DNA of 64,000 bases, from assembly GCF_949987515.2 (NCBI RefSeq), contig NC_082703.1:12672680-12736679 (forward strand). Reading direction: 5' to 3'. The notes below the pieces were generated by a model that searched no databases, was not told where the DNA came from, and saw only the letters and a list, made by a program, of their open reading frames with translations. Below, piece after piece: positions 1 to 10,500 of the stretch. Within the stretch, counting starts at the first letter, position 1. Each line of letters starts with the position of its first letter. Both the position numbers and the translations under genes were made by a program. This stretch comes from Delphinus delphis (taxonomy: Eukaryota > Chordata > Mammalia > Artiodactyla > Delphinidae).

Positions 1-158
1 TACTATATTATATATTATATGATTAATAATAGACACACATTTATATAATATGTGGTATATGATATAATTAATATAGATATAAATCTTTATATTATGTAAT
101 TATAGCTATTTAGATTATCTATTATATATGATTATAACTATATAATAAATTATCTTAT
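1..158. repeat. AT-rich low-complexity sequence
   Basis: The stretch is almost entirely A and T, with repeated TATAT, ATTATA and TATGAT words and no regular period. It stops at the TTATCTTATCTCC junction. It looks like a decayed AT microsatellite or the edge of an AT-rich repeat that continues outside the window. There is no coding signal. Confidence 0.7.
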
Positions 159-939
159 CTCCAAGGCGCTTCAAGTTCTGTACTATCTGTTTTACCCTTC
201 CTGTGAATCTAAGAGATGGCCAGGGGGCAGAAATATCGTTTCTACTTATATAAATAGGAAAGAGTAGGATAGAGAATCCAGGAGACTTCTTAGAAGATGA
301 CAACACATTATTGGTAGAAAAAGGAACAAGAAATTGTGTGTGGTCCATGGCTGTTTGATGCCACAGGGCCACTCCCTCAGACTCCTGCCACGGCAGCCTC
401 CGTCAAGCTGGGCTTGCTCTTCTGTTTTCAGAGTGATAATCCTTGTTGGTGTTTCTCAAAGATGAGGCCTGGCTTCTGGGAGGTAAGGATGCCTGAAGTG
501 AAGTTTAAAATTAACTGGGTATCCGCAACCCAAGACACTCAGAGAAGTATGGTGCATACATGGAGATGATGGTTGCTTTTGACATATGGGTACCTTTTCT
601 CCTCCATCTCTGTTCCTCTTCTTCTCCTGGAAGCCCAAGACCTATCTTCTTAGGTTCCCAGCACCCTCCTGCTGTCCTTTTGTTTTTTTAAGCTCCTCTA
701 ACTCATCTCCAGCTGCTATGGCAGTAACCAGGCAAGAGACACCTTTCTTCTAAAAGGTCAGTTCTTGGTCTACATTAGCCATTAAAATTAAAATAGACAT
801 TAGAGCAAACCTCTCACTGTCTGGGCACTCATGTTTCTAAAATCAATACACCTGCTGCTGTACGTTTATTCCCTGTTCTCCCTTCCCCATTCCATCTGGA
901 TAATGGTAAGGTCAAGGAGAGGAAGGCACTGACTGCTAA
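159..939. other. Unique sequence, nothing recognised
   Basis: There is no repeat family, long open frame or RNA gene that I can support. The open frames of 60-77 codons on both strands overlap one another and show no domain or biased composition. Confidence 0.5.
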
Positions 940-1320
940 TTTTCTCCCAATATCTGTTCTCCCCATTTTCTGTGGTAACAGAACTCCCAATTTTTAGCTC
1001 GGCATATAGCTGTCTGGAATAAACACTGCATTTCCCAACTTCCTTCACAGCTGGGTATGACGTTGTGACTAAATTGTAGCCCAGGAGATGCAAGTGGAAA
1101 TACTGTTTAGTAGGTTTTGAGAACCTTTGTTCATCTTGCTGCCTGAAAGGAAGGTGCTGTCATCTTGGACCACCAGGTCAAGGCTCCACGTGGTAGAGCA
1201 ACAAGATAGAAGGAACCTGGGCTCCTGTCACAGTGGAGCAAACTTTGAAATTTGGATTATTTACCTGGATTTGTTGAAGCCACTGTTAACATTTTTTGAT
1301 TGTTTATTTCTTTGTTGATT
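940..1320 (+). mobile_element. Degenerate MaLR/MLT1-like LTR fragment
   Basis: The order of words (CATTTCCCAACTTCCTTCACAGCT, a GTGACTAAATT-like block, CATCTTGGACCACCAGGTCAAGG, AACAAGATAGAAGGAACCTGG, GAAGCCACTGTT near the end) follows the same dispersed family seen at 22745-23160 (same strand) and 17030-17400 (opposite strand). The late block resembles the polyadenylation end of mammalian MaLR LTRs. It is heavily mutated; LTR class is an inference and the subfamily is unresolved. Confidence 0.45.
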
Positions 1321-3487
1321 GCTCCAAGCTAACTTCTAACAAATAGAGTACAATCTAACAGCAGCCTGTATAGATTGCTTCTAACCCAGACCAATTAACC
1401 AGGACCCTGGGAGAATGATTGTTCACCATTTCCCAGACAGTGGTGCCTTCCAGGCTGATGCTCATGTGTAGAACTAGGAGAGGTTATGGATGTGTAATCA
1501 CACAACTTATTCCCTGGTTGACCAGTGGGAGGAGCAACAAGTCAGTAGCCCTCAGAAGTCCAACTTCTCCCTTGAGTACACACATCAGAGCCTTCTGTTC
1601 ATTCTTTGCCCAAAGCACAAACTCTTCCAGACTCCTCTCTGGAACAACTCCCTCTCCATCCAAGATGGAGCCAAGTAGTCTGCCCAGAACCTAGACTTAC
1701 ATTACTGTTTTCTTCTTTGGAATGTGTTTTATTCTGACCAGAAAGCCACTGCCAAAAGAAGGGGGATGGGCACCAGGTCTATTAACAGTGGGCAATGCGG
1801 TTCAGCCGTGGTTGGATATTCCTCTGACTTTTGAAGTCACAGATGCAAAGCATTCCATAGTTCTGCTTTTTATCTTTTCCTTTTCCCCACCTCCTGTCTC
1901 TTGCTACATGGTCTGGCTCAGTTCTGCTCAGTTTCTTCTACATTTAGTAATTTAACCCAGTTTATTTCTGCTGGCTACCTTGAGGCCTTTTTCTCTTCCT
2001 ACATAAAACTTCCCCTCTGTCTTGGGGCCACCCACTTGGCACTGGGTCCCTCACCCTCACCCGTTGCTGTCAGCTTTCCAGGTAAGCCATTTAAAGTGAG
2101 CTTTCAGTGGTGTATTTAAGGGCAATGAAAACAGCTTTGAAAAGATCCAGGCCCTTGCATAAGACTGGAGTCTGTCCCAAACACTCCCGTCTGGGATTCC
2201 CTACTTTTATAGGTTTGGATGTCACAAGAAGGAAAGAGGAGAGGAGTCTGGAACTGGAAGGAAAGAGAAGCAGCCTAGAACTCTGAACACTGGTTCTGAA
2301 GTAGAAGAGAGGAATTTATTTCAGCAAAAGAAAAGAAAGCCCTATTTTCCCCTGGGTATAACCCTCATGGAATTTTACAGCATGAAGCTAAAGGGAACTC
2401 CCGCTCAGATACTCAACCCACTTGGCAGGGATAGTCACGTATTACATTTGCCACGACTGTAATCTTTTCACTGGCAAGTGGAATGCATATTCTTACATGC
2501 TGAACTAGTCCTATTTCCCCAGGGGTTTATTTCTAATTATAATGTGTTCATCTTTGTGAAGGCTTTTTATTCACTTTGATTGTGAATAAGCTCCATTTCC
2601 CCCCTTATCTTTCTACTGTTATTGATTTGCATACATATTTCAGCCAGGAAGACATCTGTGAGGACACTAATGTTATTTGCCAAATTGATTTATTTGTCCC
2701 TGAACCATAGTCTGGCCTGCTTTGAGGACATACCTTACATTTATTTGTGCTGCCTTTGGATGGTGTGGCTGTTTCTGAAACATTCCCTGGGCTGGGTCTC
2801 TATCCCCACATCATGAATCTAGAGCTATTTGGATGGTATCTCGTTAGTTTAGATTGTACAGGCATGAGCATGACTTGTGATTTCCAGTCTGTCCTATGAC
2901 CACTCCAGGGGCTTAAATCAAACCTTCAGGGAGAGACCAAAACCCTGCCTGGAATTTTTACCTTTGTCCCAAATCCTGAACTGGATGTTACTGGTGCTCT
3001 CCCAGAGGCCATTGTAAGGCTGCCTTTCAGACTATCACCTTGTTTTGCCTGTTGCTTCCCTGCTTTTGAAAATACTCTGCGTCTCTCCAGAAATTGCTGG
3101 GACCATGGGGTCTTCCGAGCCGGGAGCAGAACTAAGCACAAGTGTGCTTGACCCGAGTGTTCTTAATCTCTAGGGTTAGTTGTCGTCAAAAATTCTGAGC
3201 CACAGGAACTTTAGAGTAAAAGAAGAGTAAACATTAACAATTTCATTAACATGAAGCAGTTCAAATTTGTCTCTGATCTGTGTGTACATATACCAGTGAC
3301 TAAACTGTCATGAATAGGTATGAATATATAATTTTGTGTTCTAGTAATTTTCTTAAGATTCTATTCCAATTTATTTGTATCAACATTACACTCACCTAGA
3401 CATTCAATAATGACCAGCATTACAATCATCCCTGACAGCCATGCAATTCATATAGTGTGATTTTATTGATAGGCTGTTTTGTTTTTA
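1321..3487. other. Unique sequence, no gene seen
   Basis: This is 2.2 kb without a recognised mobile element. Parts at 1420-1690 and 1880-2110 are pyrimidine-rich, and 2215-2335 is purine-rich. A donor-like AGGTAAG occurs at about 2080, but there is no matching acceptor with an open frame, so no exon is called. Open frames do not exceed 91 codons. Confidence 0.45.
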
Positions 3488-3625
3488 GTAATTCTTTTCT
3501 TTTTTTTTTTTTAGACATCTTTATTGGAGTATAATTGCTTTACAATGGTGTGTTGGTTTCTGCTTTATAACAAAGTGAATCAGCTATACATATACTGAAT
3601 CAGCTATACATATACTCTTTTCTTT
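3488..3625 (-). mobile_element. Short 5'-truncated L1 3' end
   Basis: A poly-T run is followed by the reverse complement of a cetartiodactyl L1 3' end (AACATCTTTATTGGAG-like start, then TTTACAATGGTGTGTT and TAACAAAGTGAATCAGCT). About 100 bases of L1 are left. TCTTTTCTTTT-like words on both sides suggest a target-site duplication. The inner end carries a perfect 20-base tandem duplication at 3577-3616. Confidence 0.85.
3577..3616. repeat. Perfect 20-base tandem duplication in L1
   Basis: GAATCAGCTATACATATACT occurs twice head to tail with no mismatch inside the truncated L1. Other L1 ends in this window carry it once, so the duplication arose at or after this insertion. Confidence 0.9.
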
Positions 3626-3884
3626 TACTGTCTGTTTATTGTGTTTTCTCTCCAATTAATAGGGTCCTTGACCTTTAGAAGCAAAAGCCTTGAAATGATC
3701 ATTTGGCCCCAAGCTACAAGCTGAGAGTTAACAGCTTAGTCCTGACTGGGGAAGGGTCCTGTAGACTTAAAAATTTTATCCTAAGCTAAATATCTGTTAA
3801 TAAGCAGTTAAAATGAAATTAAAAATTAAAAGCAAAACAAAAAACAAAAGACTATCAATCCTCTAACACAACTGTTCTCATTAT

Positions 3885-4260
3885 TTTATATTCCAAGCTG
3901 GTATTAGTACGTATCCGTACAATATACACATTTTACAATTTGTAATTATACTGTAATGCAATTTATAATCTGCTCTTTTCATTTCACATCAAACCACATA
4001 CAGAGGTTTGAAAGTCATTATTTTAAGTGTCTGAGTAATATAATAGTGAAATGCTGTTGCACATAAAGTTGGGGTCCACGTTCCTGTCTATATAATTTAA
4101 AAAATTCCGTTGCATTATTTCCTGGAATCAGGATCAAAAGGTATTATATTTCATGATACTTAAACATACTGTCATGTTGCTTTTCCAATATATAATGACG
4201 CCAGCAAAGTATGAGTTTATCCGTTTTTCTACAATTTTGACAGTACTGGATGTCACCGTG
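3885..4260 (-). mobile_element. Ancient L1 3' region fragment
   Basis: On the minus strand this resembles the AT-rich 3' part of old L1 families. Plus-strand landmarks are a TTTCCTGGAATCAGGATCAAAAGGTAT block followed by TGTTGCTTTTCCAA and GCCAGCAAAGTATGAG. Strongly diverged, with unclear edges. The 58370-59235 segment belongs to the same broad class. Confidence 0.5.
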
Positions 4261-5640
4261 AAAACGTTTTCTGGGGTTAGCTCACTAATGTAGAATGGTA
4301 ACTCTGCTCAGTGTTTAAACATGGTAACTGCAGCTAATGGCTAGTGAATTAAATGATCCAAGGTACCTTTAAAAATTTTTTATTCACTCTGAATAATTTG
4401 GTAATTATTCAGAGACAGCTTTTCTTTGTGTGACCTAGCTTGGTAACAGTAATGCAATGAAAAATTAAGATACTGTGAGAGAATATCCATTGTGTATCCA
4501 CATATTGTTGTATTCCTCTTGTCAGGTCGTGGGGGAGTTAAGGCCTCTGATTGAACACTAGAGGGCGCTCGTGGCCACCGAATAGCTCTGCTGCTTCCCA
4601 TTCCTGTTTCCCTAGCATCGTCTCAGGGAAACTGGCCGTGACACCAATGCACGTAGCCTAATAAATGGTGCTTCATTTACTCCCTGGCATGATAGTCTCA
4701 GACGATCAGAAATGCAAAAGGGATGTTCACCCCTTGGAGGCTTGTGTCTTTTCCTTTTCTTCTGGCAATGCACTATTTGGGTGCTTTCAAGAACAAAGAT
4801 ATTGAGAGTTTGCAGTGGAGCATATGAGGACGCTCAAACAAAACCTCTGTGGGGGGATCTGGGCCACAAAAGCAAACTGGAAGACTTGCTCAAGTGCATG
4901 GGAGCTGAACCTGGACTGTGGCATCCAGAGATCTTAATTGTTCCTTTGGGTTGGGATGGGGACTAGACCAGGAGGGGACCAGAGGAAGGCCGAGAGGCAA
5001 GGAAGGAATAGATACACGGGCTCCTGGGAGGGAAGGAAAATGAGGGAAAGGGAAATAGCTTTGAGCCCCTGGAGCCTGGATTGATCATCCTACAGGAAGC
5101 GAGGAAGAAACGTGGCCCATAATTATTTTGCTCCGATCGAAATAATTAGAACAATATTTGGTCCTGAATCTAGGTAGCCTTTTTCTCTGAGGGGCTCAGA
5201 GGAAGTGCTCTCACTAGCCCCGAGGGCAGCTGTGTGAGGATGACTTCCCCAGTACCGCCTGGTTTCCTGAGCAGGAAATCAAGTCCCCCAAAGGGGAGGG
5301 CAGGGAGGCTGGACAGAAGCGTTGCCACGTAGTAATTGACCCTGATTGTGTACAGTCTTCCTGGGGCTGTTGTCTGTAGGCTGGGGCTCAAAAACATCAC
5401 CTTCCCCCTAAACTCACGCTTTTTCCAGAGCCTTCCTCTTTCAGTGTTCTGTCTCAATTTCTCTTGGCTTTGTCTTCAAACAAATTCAGTTTTCTTTTGC
5501 ATTAAAAACAAAATCCTTCAAAATCACTCTTCCCCCCAACCTGCCATACCCTGGAGCAAACTTCCTGTCTTTATCTTTCTTTCCAACATCAAGAAAGATG
5601 GATCTTTATGTATAACAGGAAGAGATTTGAAACAACCCTG
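4261..5640. other. Unique sequence, no gene seen
   Basis: Nothing recognised. 4690-5110 is moderately GC-rich and purine-rich; 5160-5460 has an open frame on each strand (95 and 101 codons) that overlap in antiphase, have no domain, and are best read as chance. Confidence 0.4.
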
Positions 5641-5649
5641 ATTGTCCTA

Positions 5650-5960
5650 GCTGTTGACATACATTTTGGTTTAGGCGAAAGGTGGACTATTACTCAAAAA
5701 ATTAAACACAGCATTTGAAAACTACCTAATTACACAGGAAAATACTCCAGATAGAATTTGAATGAAACAATCAGGAATAAACCTGCATTAAGGTATGATT
5801 CCAAATAAAAAAATACAAACCTCCCTAAAATATGCATATAAAAAAATGTCAGGATGTTCATAGTGTTTATCTCTGGGGTGGGAAATTAAAATTTTCTTCT
5901 TTATATGTCCTTGAAATACAAAAATTGGTATTAATTTTAATAATCATAAAAAGGCCATCT
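5650..5960 (+). mobile_element. Ancient L1 3'-UTR fragment
   Basis: A-rich sequence with the landmark order ATGTCAGGATGTTCATAG, TTTATCTCTGGGGTGGGA, TTTTCTTCTTTATATGTCC and TTTTAATAATCATAAAAAGG, typical of the 3' UTR of old L1M/L1ME elements. It has no intact tail or target-site duplication. Confidence 0.5.
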
Positions 5961-6039
5961 TATTGTTTGTCTTGTTTTTTCCCACTTCCTCTAACTGACT
6001 ATTTCCTTTGCTAAACCTTAACATCCACCTTTCATTCCC

Positions 6040-6800
6040 CAGTCTCTCCTGAAGTTGTTCTTTCCAGGGTTACAAAGATCACCTGCTTATTTAATTGAGT
6101 GTTTTTTACCTCAACTTTAGCCTCCTCCAATAGGCATCATTTCTACCTTCTCATGATCTTCTAGACATTTCCACCTGGGTGCCTACCAGGATCTCAAGCT
6201 CAAAATGTCCAAAATGGAATAAATATTCTTTACTTACAGACCTCAGTCCCTCCCCATTCCCTTCCCCCAACCTAAATCTCTTTCTCATTTTTAAGTTACT
6301 TGATCCCATAGACTTGGACTTGAAAGAGTCCCGACTCCTTCCTCTTCTGGATTCCTTTCTGCCATCCACTCGGGGGCTGAAATCTACTTTCGTAGACATT
6401 CAGATCCTATTTTTGGGGGTTCTCATCACACCTTGTCTAGTTCAGATGCTCCCTGTCTGGTACTGCGGGCATTTTGATGGTGTCCTAACCAATTGCTCTG
6501 TCTCTGGTCTCTGCCGTGCACTTATAAATCCGTCCTCTGACAGAGGACCACAGCCCAGGCCTGGGCAGGTCTGGATTCCACACACAAGTCTCCATGAGTC
6601 CCTCAGGGTCCTTCAAACCCCAAAAAGACTTTCTTAGGCTTTCTGAGGCCTAACTGTCCCTTTCAGTTTTGTTTCCTGCTGTCCGCCCGTGCTTCAATCA
6701 GCTGATCCAGACTACACACCTTTACGCAAACCTATCCACCGAAAGCTTGCTTCCTCCTGCTATTCAGAGAAACCCACATTCGGAAGCAACCAGGCTTAAC
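6040..6800 (+). mobile_element. L2 (CR1-like LINE) fragment
   Basis: Pyrimidine-rich sense sequence with L2 landmarks, notably ACATTTCCACCTGGGTGCC, ATCTCAAGCTCAAAATGTCC and a later GTCCTAACCAATTGCTCTGTCTC block. These correspond to the end of the reverse transcriptase region. The open frame at 6179-6637 (152 codons) is a relic of this region, not an intact enzyme. Confidence 0.6.
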
Positions 6801-6831
6801 ACATCTAATTCTTTCCTTTTTTTTTTTAATG

Positions 6832-6955
6832 ATTTTTTTTTTTTTTTGGCCGTGCCACGAGGCATGTGGGATCTTAGTTCCCCCACCAGGGATTGAACTC
6901 AGTCCCCAGCAGTGGAAGCGTGGAGTCCTAACCACTGGACCGCCAGGGAAATCCC
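6832..6955 (-). mobile_element. Short CHR SINE (CHR-1-like)
   Basis: Read on the minus strand it starts GGGATTTCCCTGGCGGTCCA, carries a tRNA-Glu-like A box (TGGCGGTCCAGTGG-type) and a degenerate B box (GTTCAATCCC), and ends at GGCCAAAAA with a poly-A tail. It abuts the next SINE almost directly. Confidence 0.93.
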
Positions 6956-6961
6956 TCTACC

Positions 6962-7315
6962 TTTTTATTTTTTTAATAAATTAATTTATTTTGGGCTGTG
7001 TTGGGTCTTCATTGCTGCGCATGGGCCTTCTCTAGTTGCAGCGAGCGGGGTCTACTCTTTGTTGTGGTGCGTGGGCTTCTCATTGCGGTGGCTTCTCTTG
7101 TTGCGGAGCACGGGCTCTAGGCACACAGGCTTCAGTAGTTGTGGCACATGGGCCCAGTAGTTGTGGCTCACAGGCTCTAGAGCGCAGGCTCAGTAGTTGT
7201 GGCGCACGGGCTTAGTTGCTCCGCAGCATGTGGGATCTTCCGGGTCCAGGGCTCGAACCCGTGTCCCTTGCCTTGGCAGGTGGATTCTTAACCACTGCGC
7301 CACCAGAGAAGCCCC
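6962..7315 (-). mobile_element. Long CHR SINE (about 350 bases)
   Basis: The minus strand starts GGGGCTTCTCTGGTGGCGCA with A and B boxes derived from tRNA-Glu, followed by a body with several CACAACTACTGAG-type units, then a GTTGCGGCGAGC-like block and an ATAAATTAATTTATT tail. The full body is retained. It forms an inverted pair with the SINE at 7892-8127. Confidence 0.93.
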
Positions 7316-7891
7316 TATCATGTTTTCTTGTCCATTCTCTTTTGAAAAAAAACCCACAAAAACTCCAGCTTGTTCACCACCCTTTAAAATTTGGCCCCCA
7401 GAACTGACTTCAGTATCTGGAGTTGAACAGGCCTTTGGCTGGGAGGGGGCTGGGAGATGGAGTTGATTCTGGAAAGTGAGGCTGACTGTTTGCAGCCACG
7501 TCTTTACATGTGGCCCTGGGAGGTCCCTGGGAGAGAGTACGTGACTCTGACTCCCACCTTGGTCCAAGGGTATAAAAACAGGTCTAACAGACCGAGGCGG
7601 CTCAGACGAGGAGAATGGGGCCCTTGGGAGGAACTCGCTGTAAGGACAAGAAGAGTTGAGTTGCAAGTGACCCTCGGTGTCAGGTCCAGATGCCTGGAGG
7701 GGTGGATAGTACTGGGTAGGGAGCCCTTCCTGACCTCCCCAGGCTACGGTGGGCGGAGCTGGTGTTTCTGGATGTGGCTTACGAGAGGGGTGACACTTAG
7801 AGGCACAGGCAGTGTTGCGATGGAAAGTGTTGCGATGTTCCCCCTGCTTAGGGAAGCAGCATGTTCTGCTCCACTTCAAAGACAGGGCACA
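7316..7891. other. GC-rich unique spacer between inverted SINEs
   Basis: No repeat recognised. It is richer in G and C than its surroundings and holds a TATAAAAA word at 7571-7578 preceded by GGTCCAAGGG. The 185-codon plus-strand frame (7457-8014) and the 316-codon minus-strand frame (7190-8140) both run into the flanking SINEs, so neither is treated as a gene. Confidence 0.5.
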
Positions 7892-8127
7892 ACAACTATT
7901 GAAGCCTGTGCACCTAGAGCCCGCAAGCCACAACTGCTGAGCCCACGTGCCACAACTACTGAAGCTTGTTCGCCTAGAGCCCATGCTCCACAACAAGAGA
8001 AGCCATCGCAATGAGAAGCCCGTGCACCGCAACAAAGAGTAGCCCCCGCTCGCCGCAACTAGAGAAAGCCCACGCGCAGCAACGAAGACCCAATGCAGCC
8101 AAAAATAAATAAATTTTATTAAAAAAA
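7892..8127 (+). mobile_element. 5'-truncated long CHR SINE
   Basis: The tRNA head is missing. The element opens inside the CAACTATTGAAG units and runs through GAAGCCATCGCAATGAGAAG to GCAGCCAAAAATAAATAAAT plus poly-A. The target-site duplication AAAGACAGGGCACA is perfect at 7878-7891 and 8128-8141, so the truncation happened at insertion. Confidence 0.93.
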
Positions 8128-8481
8128 AAAGACAGGGCACAGCACCATAGGGATGAAAGACTGGCTGTGCTGGAAATATCCTTTGCGATTAGTACTGAAG
8201 CCGTTGGTTGTAGAGTCTGGCTCCTTGGGCTAAGTTTAAGTCCCTATTCTCCCACCAAGAAGTGAGAAGAAAAGGGGAGTGAATTGCGGACAGTTATAAA
8301 CCCTCCTGGAGACTGTTGGAAATGCCTAGAATGAGAAATCCTAGGGGAAGGTTGGACTTCTTGTGAGGCAAACATATGGAGACGAGGCGCATCAGAATCT
8401 AGTGTAATGTTTGTAGCATTGTCCTCGTGCACCCACAGGCTGGCAAAGCCTGGGACACCAGCTACGCGGCATGGCCTTTCT

Positions 8482-8592
8482 CCATTAGATTGTAAGCTCT
8501 GTGAGCACAGGACTAGGTCTTTTAATTGTAAACCCGGTGCCTGACTCTTCAAAGGCACTTCATCAAAATTTTATGAATGAATGAATGAACAA
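8482..8592 (+). mobile_element. L2 3' end
   Basis: Landmarks in order: GATTGTAAGCTCTGTGAG, GGACTAGGTCTTTTAATTG, CCGGTGCCTGAC and a terminal TGAATGAATGAATGAA, which is the typical L2 tail. Confidence 0.75.
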
Positions 8593-8734
8593 AAAGGTTT
8601 TATCTATGTACAAGAAAGTAGGATCACCTTTGTTTTAGAATCTATATTCCTATCTATATTAATGTAACCCAAGACGACCTTGGTGTTTCTGGGGACCCTG
8701 CTGCGTTTGTGACTGACCCTCATCTTGCTGTTAA

Positions 8735-8845
8735 CTGGTGGTCCTCAAATTCGGGTGTACTTCTGAATCACCTGTGACATTTAGAAAGCATACTGATAAC
8801 TGGGCCTGTTGGATAGGAATCTCCTGAATCGGGGTTGGGGCCCAG
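8735..8845. mobile_element. hAT-type MITE fragment (MER20-like)
   Basis: GGTGGTCCTCAAATTCGGGTG, GAATCACCTGTGACATTTAGAAAGC, TGATAACTGGGCC and AGGAATCTCCTGAATCGGGG resemble non-autonomous hAT-Charlie elements that start CAGTGGTTCTCAA. The right end is not clear. Confidence 0.45.
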
Positions 8846-9279
8846 GCTTGTGTACTCCGTTGGGTTCCTCTGGTTAAACCTCTGCAGTGGCCTGAAGCAC
8901 CCCCGTAGTTTTCATAAGCATTGCTGCTACATCACATTTCCTTCCTATGTTTTTGTAGTTAAATTTTGAGACTCCTGCTAATTTTTATCTTGTCAGTTTT
9001 GGTTCATTGCTTTTGCTCATCATCTTTTTGATCATGGTCCTGTCATTCACTATATTAGCTATTTTCCCCCAGGTTTATGTCACATGCAAATGAGAGAAGC
9101 TTGCCTTCTTTTTCATTGTGCAGATTGATGAAAAACATGTTGAACATAAAAGGGTTGGTGTTGAAATGGATTCATCAATTAACACCCAGAAATAAAATAA
9201 GCTTAATAATTTTTTTAGAAATAATTTTTTTCCTTTCACAAATGCACTTTGGAGGGAAATAAGCCCAGGACACAGTGAG

Positions 9280-9370
9280 GGGTTTGGTCTGTGTTTCCAG
9301 CTCTGCCAGTACATATGTCTATGACCTTGGGCGAGTCACTTACTCTTTCTGGGTTTAATTTTATGAGGAA
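9280..9370 (+). mobile_element. MIR fragment
   Basis: The MIR core is recognisable as ATGACCTTGGGCGAGTCACTTACTC followed by a TTTATGAGG-like block. It is short and diverged. Confidence 0.6.
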
Positions 9371-9669
9371 AACCACAGGGAGGAGAGATCGGTGCTCTGA
9401 GCTGCCCTGAGTCCTTTCCTGTTTTTCTCTCTGGACTTGCTCCCCGCCCTGCCGCCTCCGTTCCATTCACTCCTTCTAGGACCGCAGTCTGGCATGGCCC
9501 CTGCTGTCACCAGGCCTGGCCTCTCAGGGGATAATTTCTCTGCCCTCAAGCCTCGTGTAGACAGATCATTTGTTCCATTAGACCAGCCTGGATAAGGTAG
9601 AAGTTTTTCAGGAGGACTTTCTAACGGACAAAAACAAATCACACCAAGGAAATAGCAAGGAAACTATAT
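9371..9669. other. Unique sequence, nothing recognised
   Basis: Pyrimidine-rich around 9410-9480. The open frames on the minus strand here (76 and 93 codons) overlap each other in different frames and have no domain. Confidence 0.4.
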
Positions 9670-10500
9670 AGATAGAGCAATGGGGGGTATTATTCACTCA
9701 TCAAGGACGTGTTGGGTTTCTGTGATGCATTCATCATTGTTCTGGGTCCTGGGGTTACGGCAGTGAAACAAAGCACTTGTCACATTCTGTAGTGGGAGCT
9801 ACAGATAAGAAACACAGTCAGATACGCTCGGTGATGAAATGCTTTGGAGAAAAAAAGTAAAGTCTGGCAAATGGGATGGGGAGTGTGGGTGGGTGATGAC
9901 TATTTTATGTAGGGTGTTAAAGGAAGGCTTCTCTAATAAGCCAGCGTGTAAGCAGAGATCTGGAGGGCGTGAGGGATAGTGCATGCCTGGGAGGCGTAGG
10001 AACAGCCAGGAGCCGTGGGAAGGGGAAGGTTTGCTCAATGGACAAGGAGATGGAAGAGGCAGCAGAGGGGCCAGGATGCCAGGCCCTTATAGGCCCTGGG
10101 AGAGACTCTGGGTTTTACTCTGAATGAAATGAGAAGCCATTGGAGAGTCTTTGGATAGAGAAATAACATGATCTGACTTAAGTTTTCAAAGGATCATTCT
10201 GGCTGCTGTGCAGTGAATTGACTGTACTGGGGTGAGTGTGGAAGGAGACCAGTTGGTGGTGAAAGTGTTGGGAATGTCAGGGAACTAGGAAGGTCAGCCA
10301 GCAGGTGTGTGTGTGTGTGAGAGAGAGAGACAGACAGACAGACACAGTGGTCAAGGGAGAGACTCCAAGATTTTTCACCTGAGCAACTGAAATGATAGGG
10401 TTTCGGTTGAGATGGGGGTGGTGAATGTGAATTAGATTTTGGACATGTTAATTTTGAGATGACTTTTTGACATCTCAAGGAGTCAGGGGTTGGTTTGGAA
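9670..10500 (-). mobile_element. L2 fragment, 3' end through RT region
   Basis: On the minus strand this runs from the L2 3' end into upstream sequence. Plus-strand landmarks: TTCTGGGTCCTGGGGTTACGGCAGTGAA, GAAGGCTTCTCTAATAAG, GAAGCCATTGGAGAGTC, ATAACATGATCTGACTTAAG, GGATCATTCTGGCTGCTGTG and TTGGACATGTTAATTTTGAGATG. It is one of the longest L2 pieces in the window and is split by a microsatellite at 10303-10346. Confidence 0.7.
10303..10346. repeat. Compound microsatellite (TG)n(AG)n(ACAG)n
   Basis: About seven TG, then five AG, then four ACAG-type units without interruption, lying inside the L2 fragment. Confidence 0.9.

Noticed and set aside
2060..2100. AGGTAAG splice-donor-like site
   Set aside because: No acceptor and open frame pair with it; such words are common by chance.
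6179..6637. 152-codon plus-strand frame
   Set aside because: It lies in an L2 fragment and does not encode an intact enzyme.
7000..7300. Repeated GTAGTTGTGGC units resembling a CRISPR-like or satellite array
   Set aside because: They are the internal repeats of the long CHR SINE, not spaced by unique spacers.
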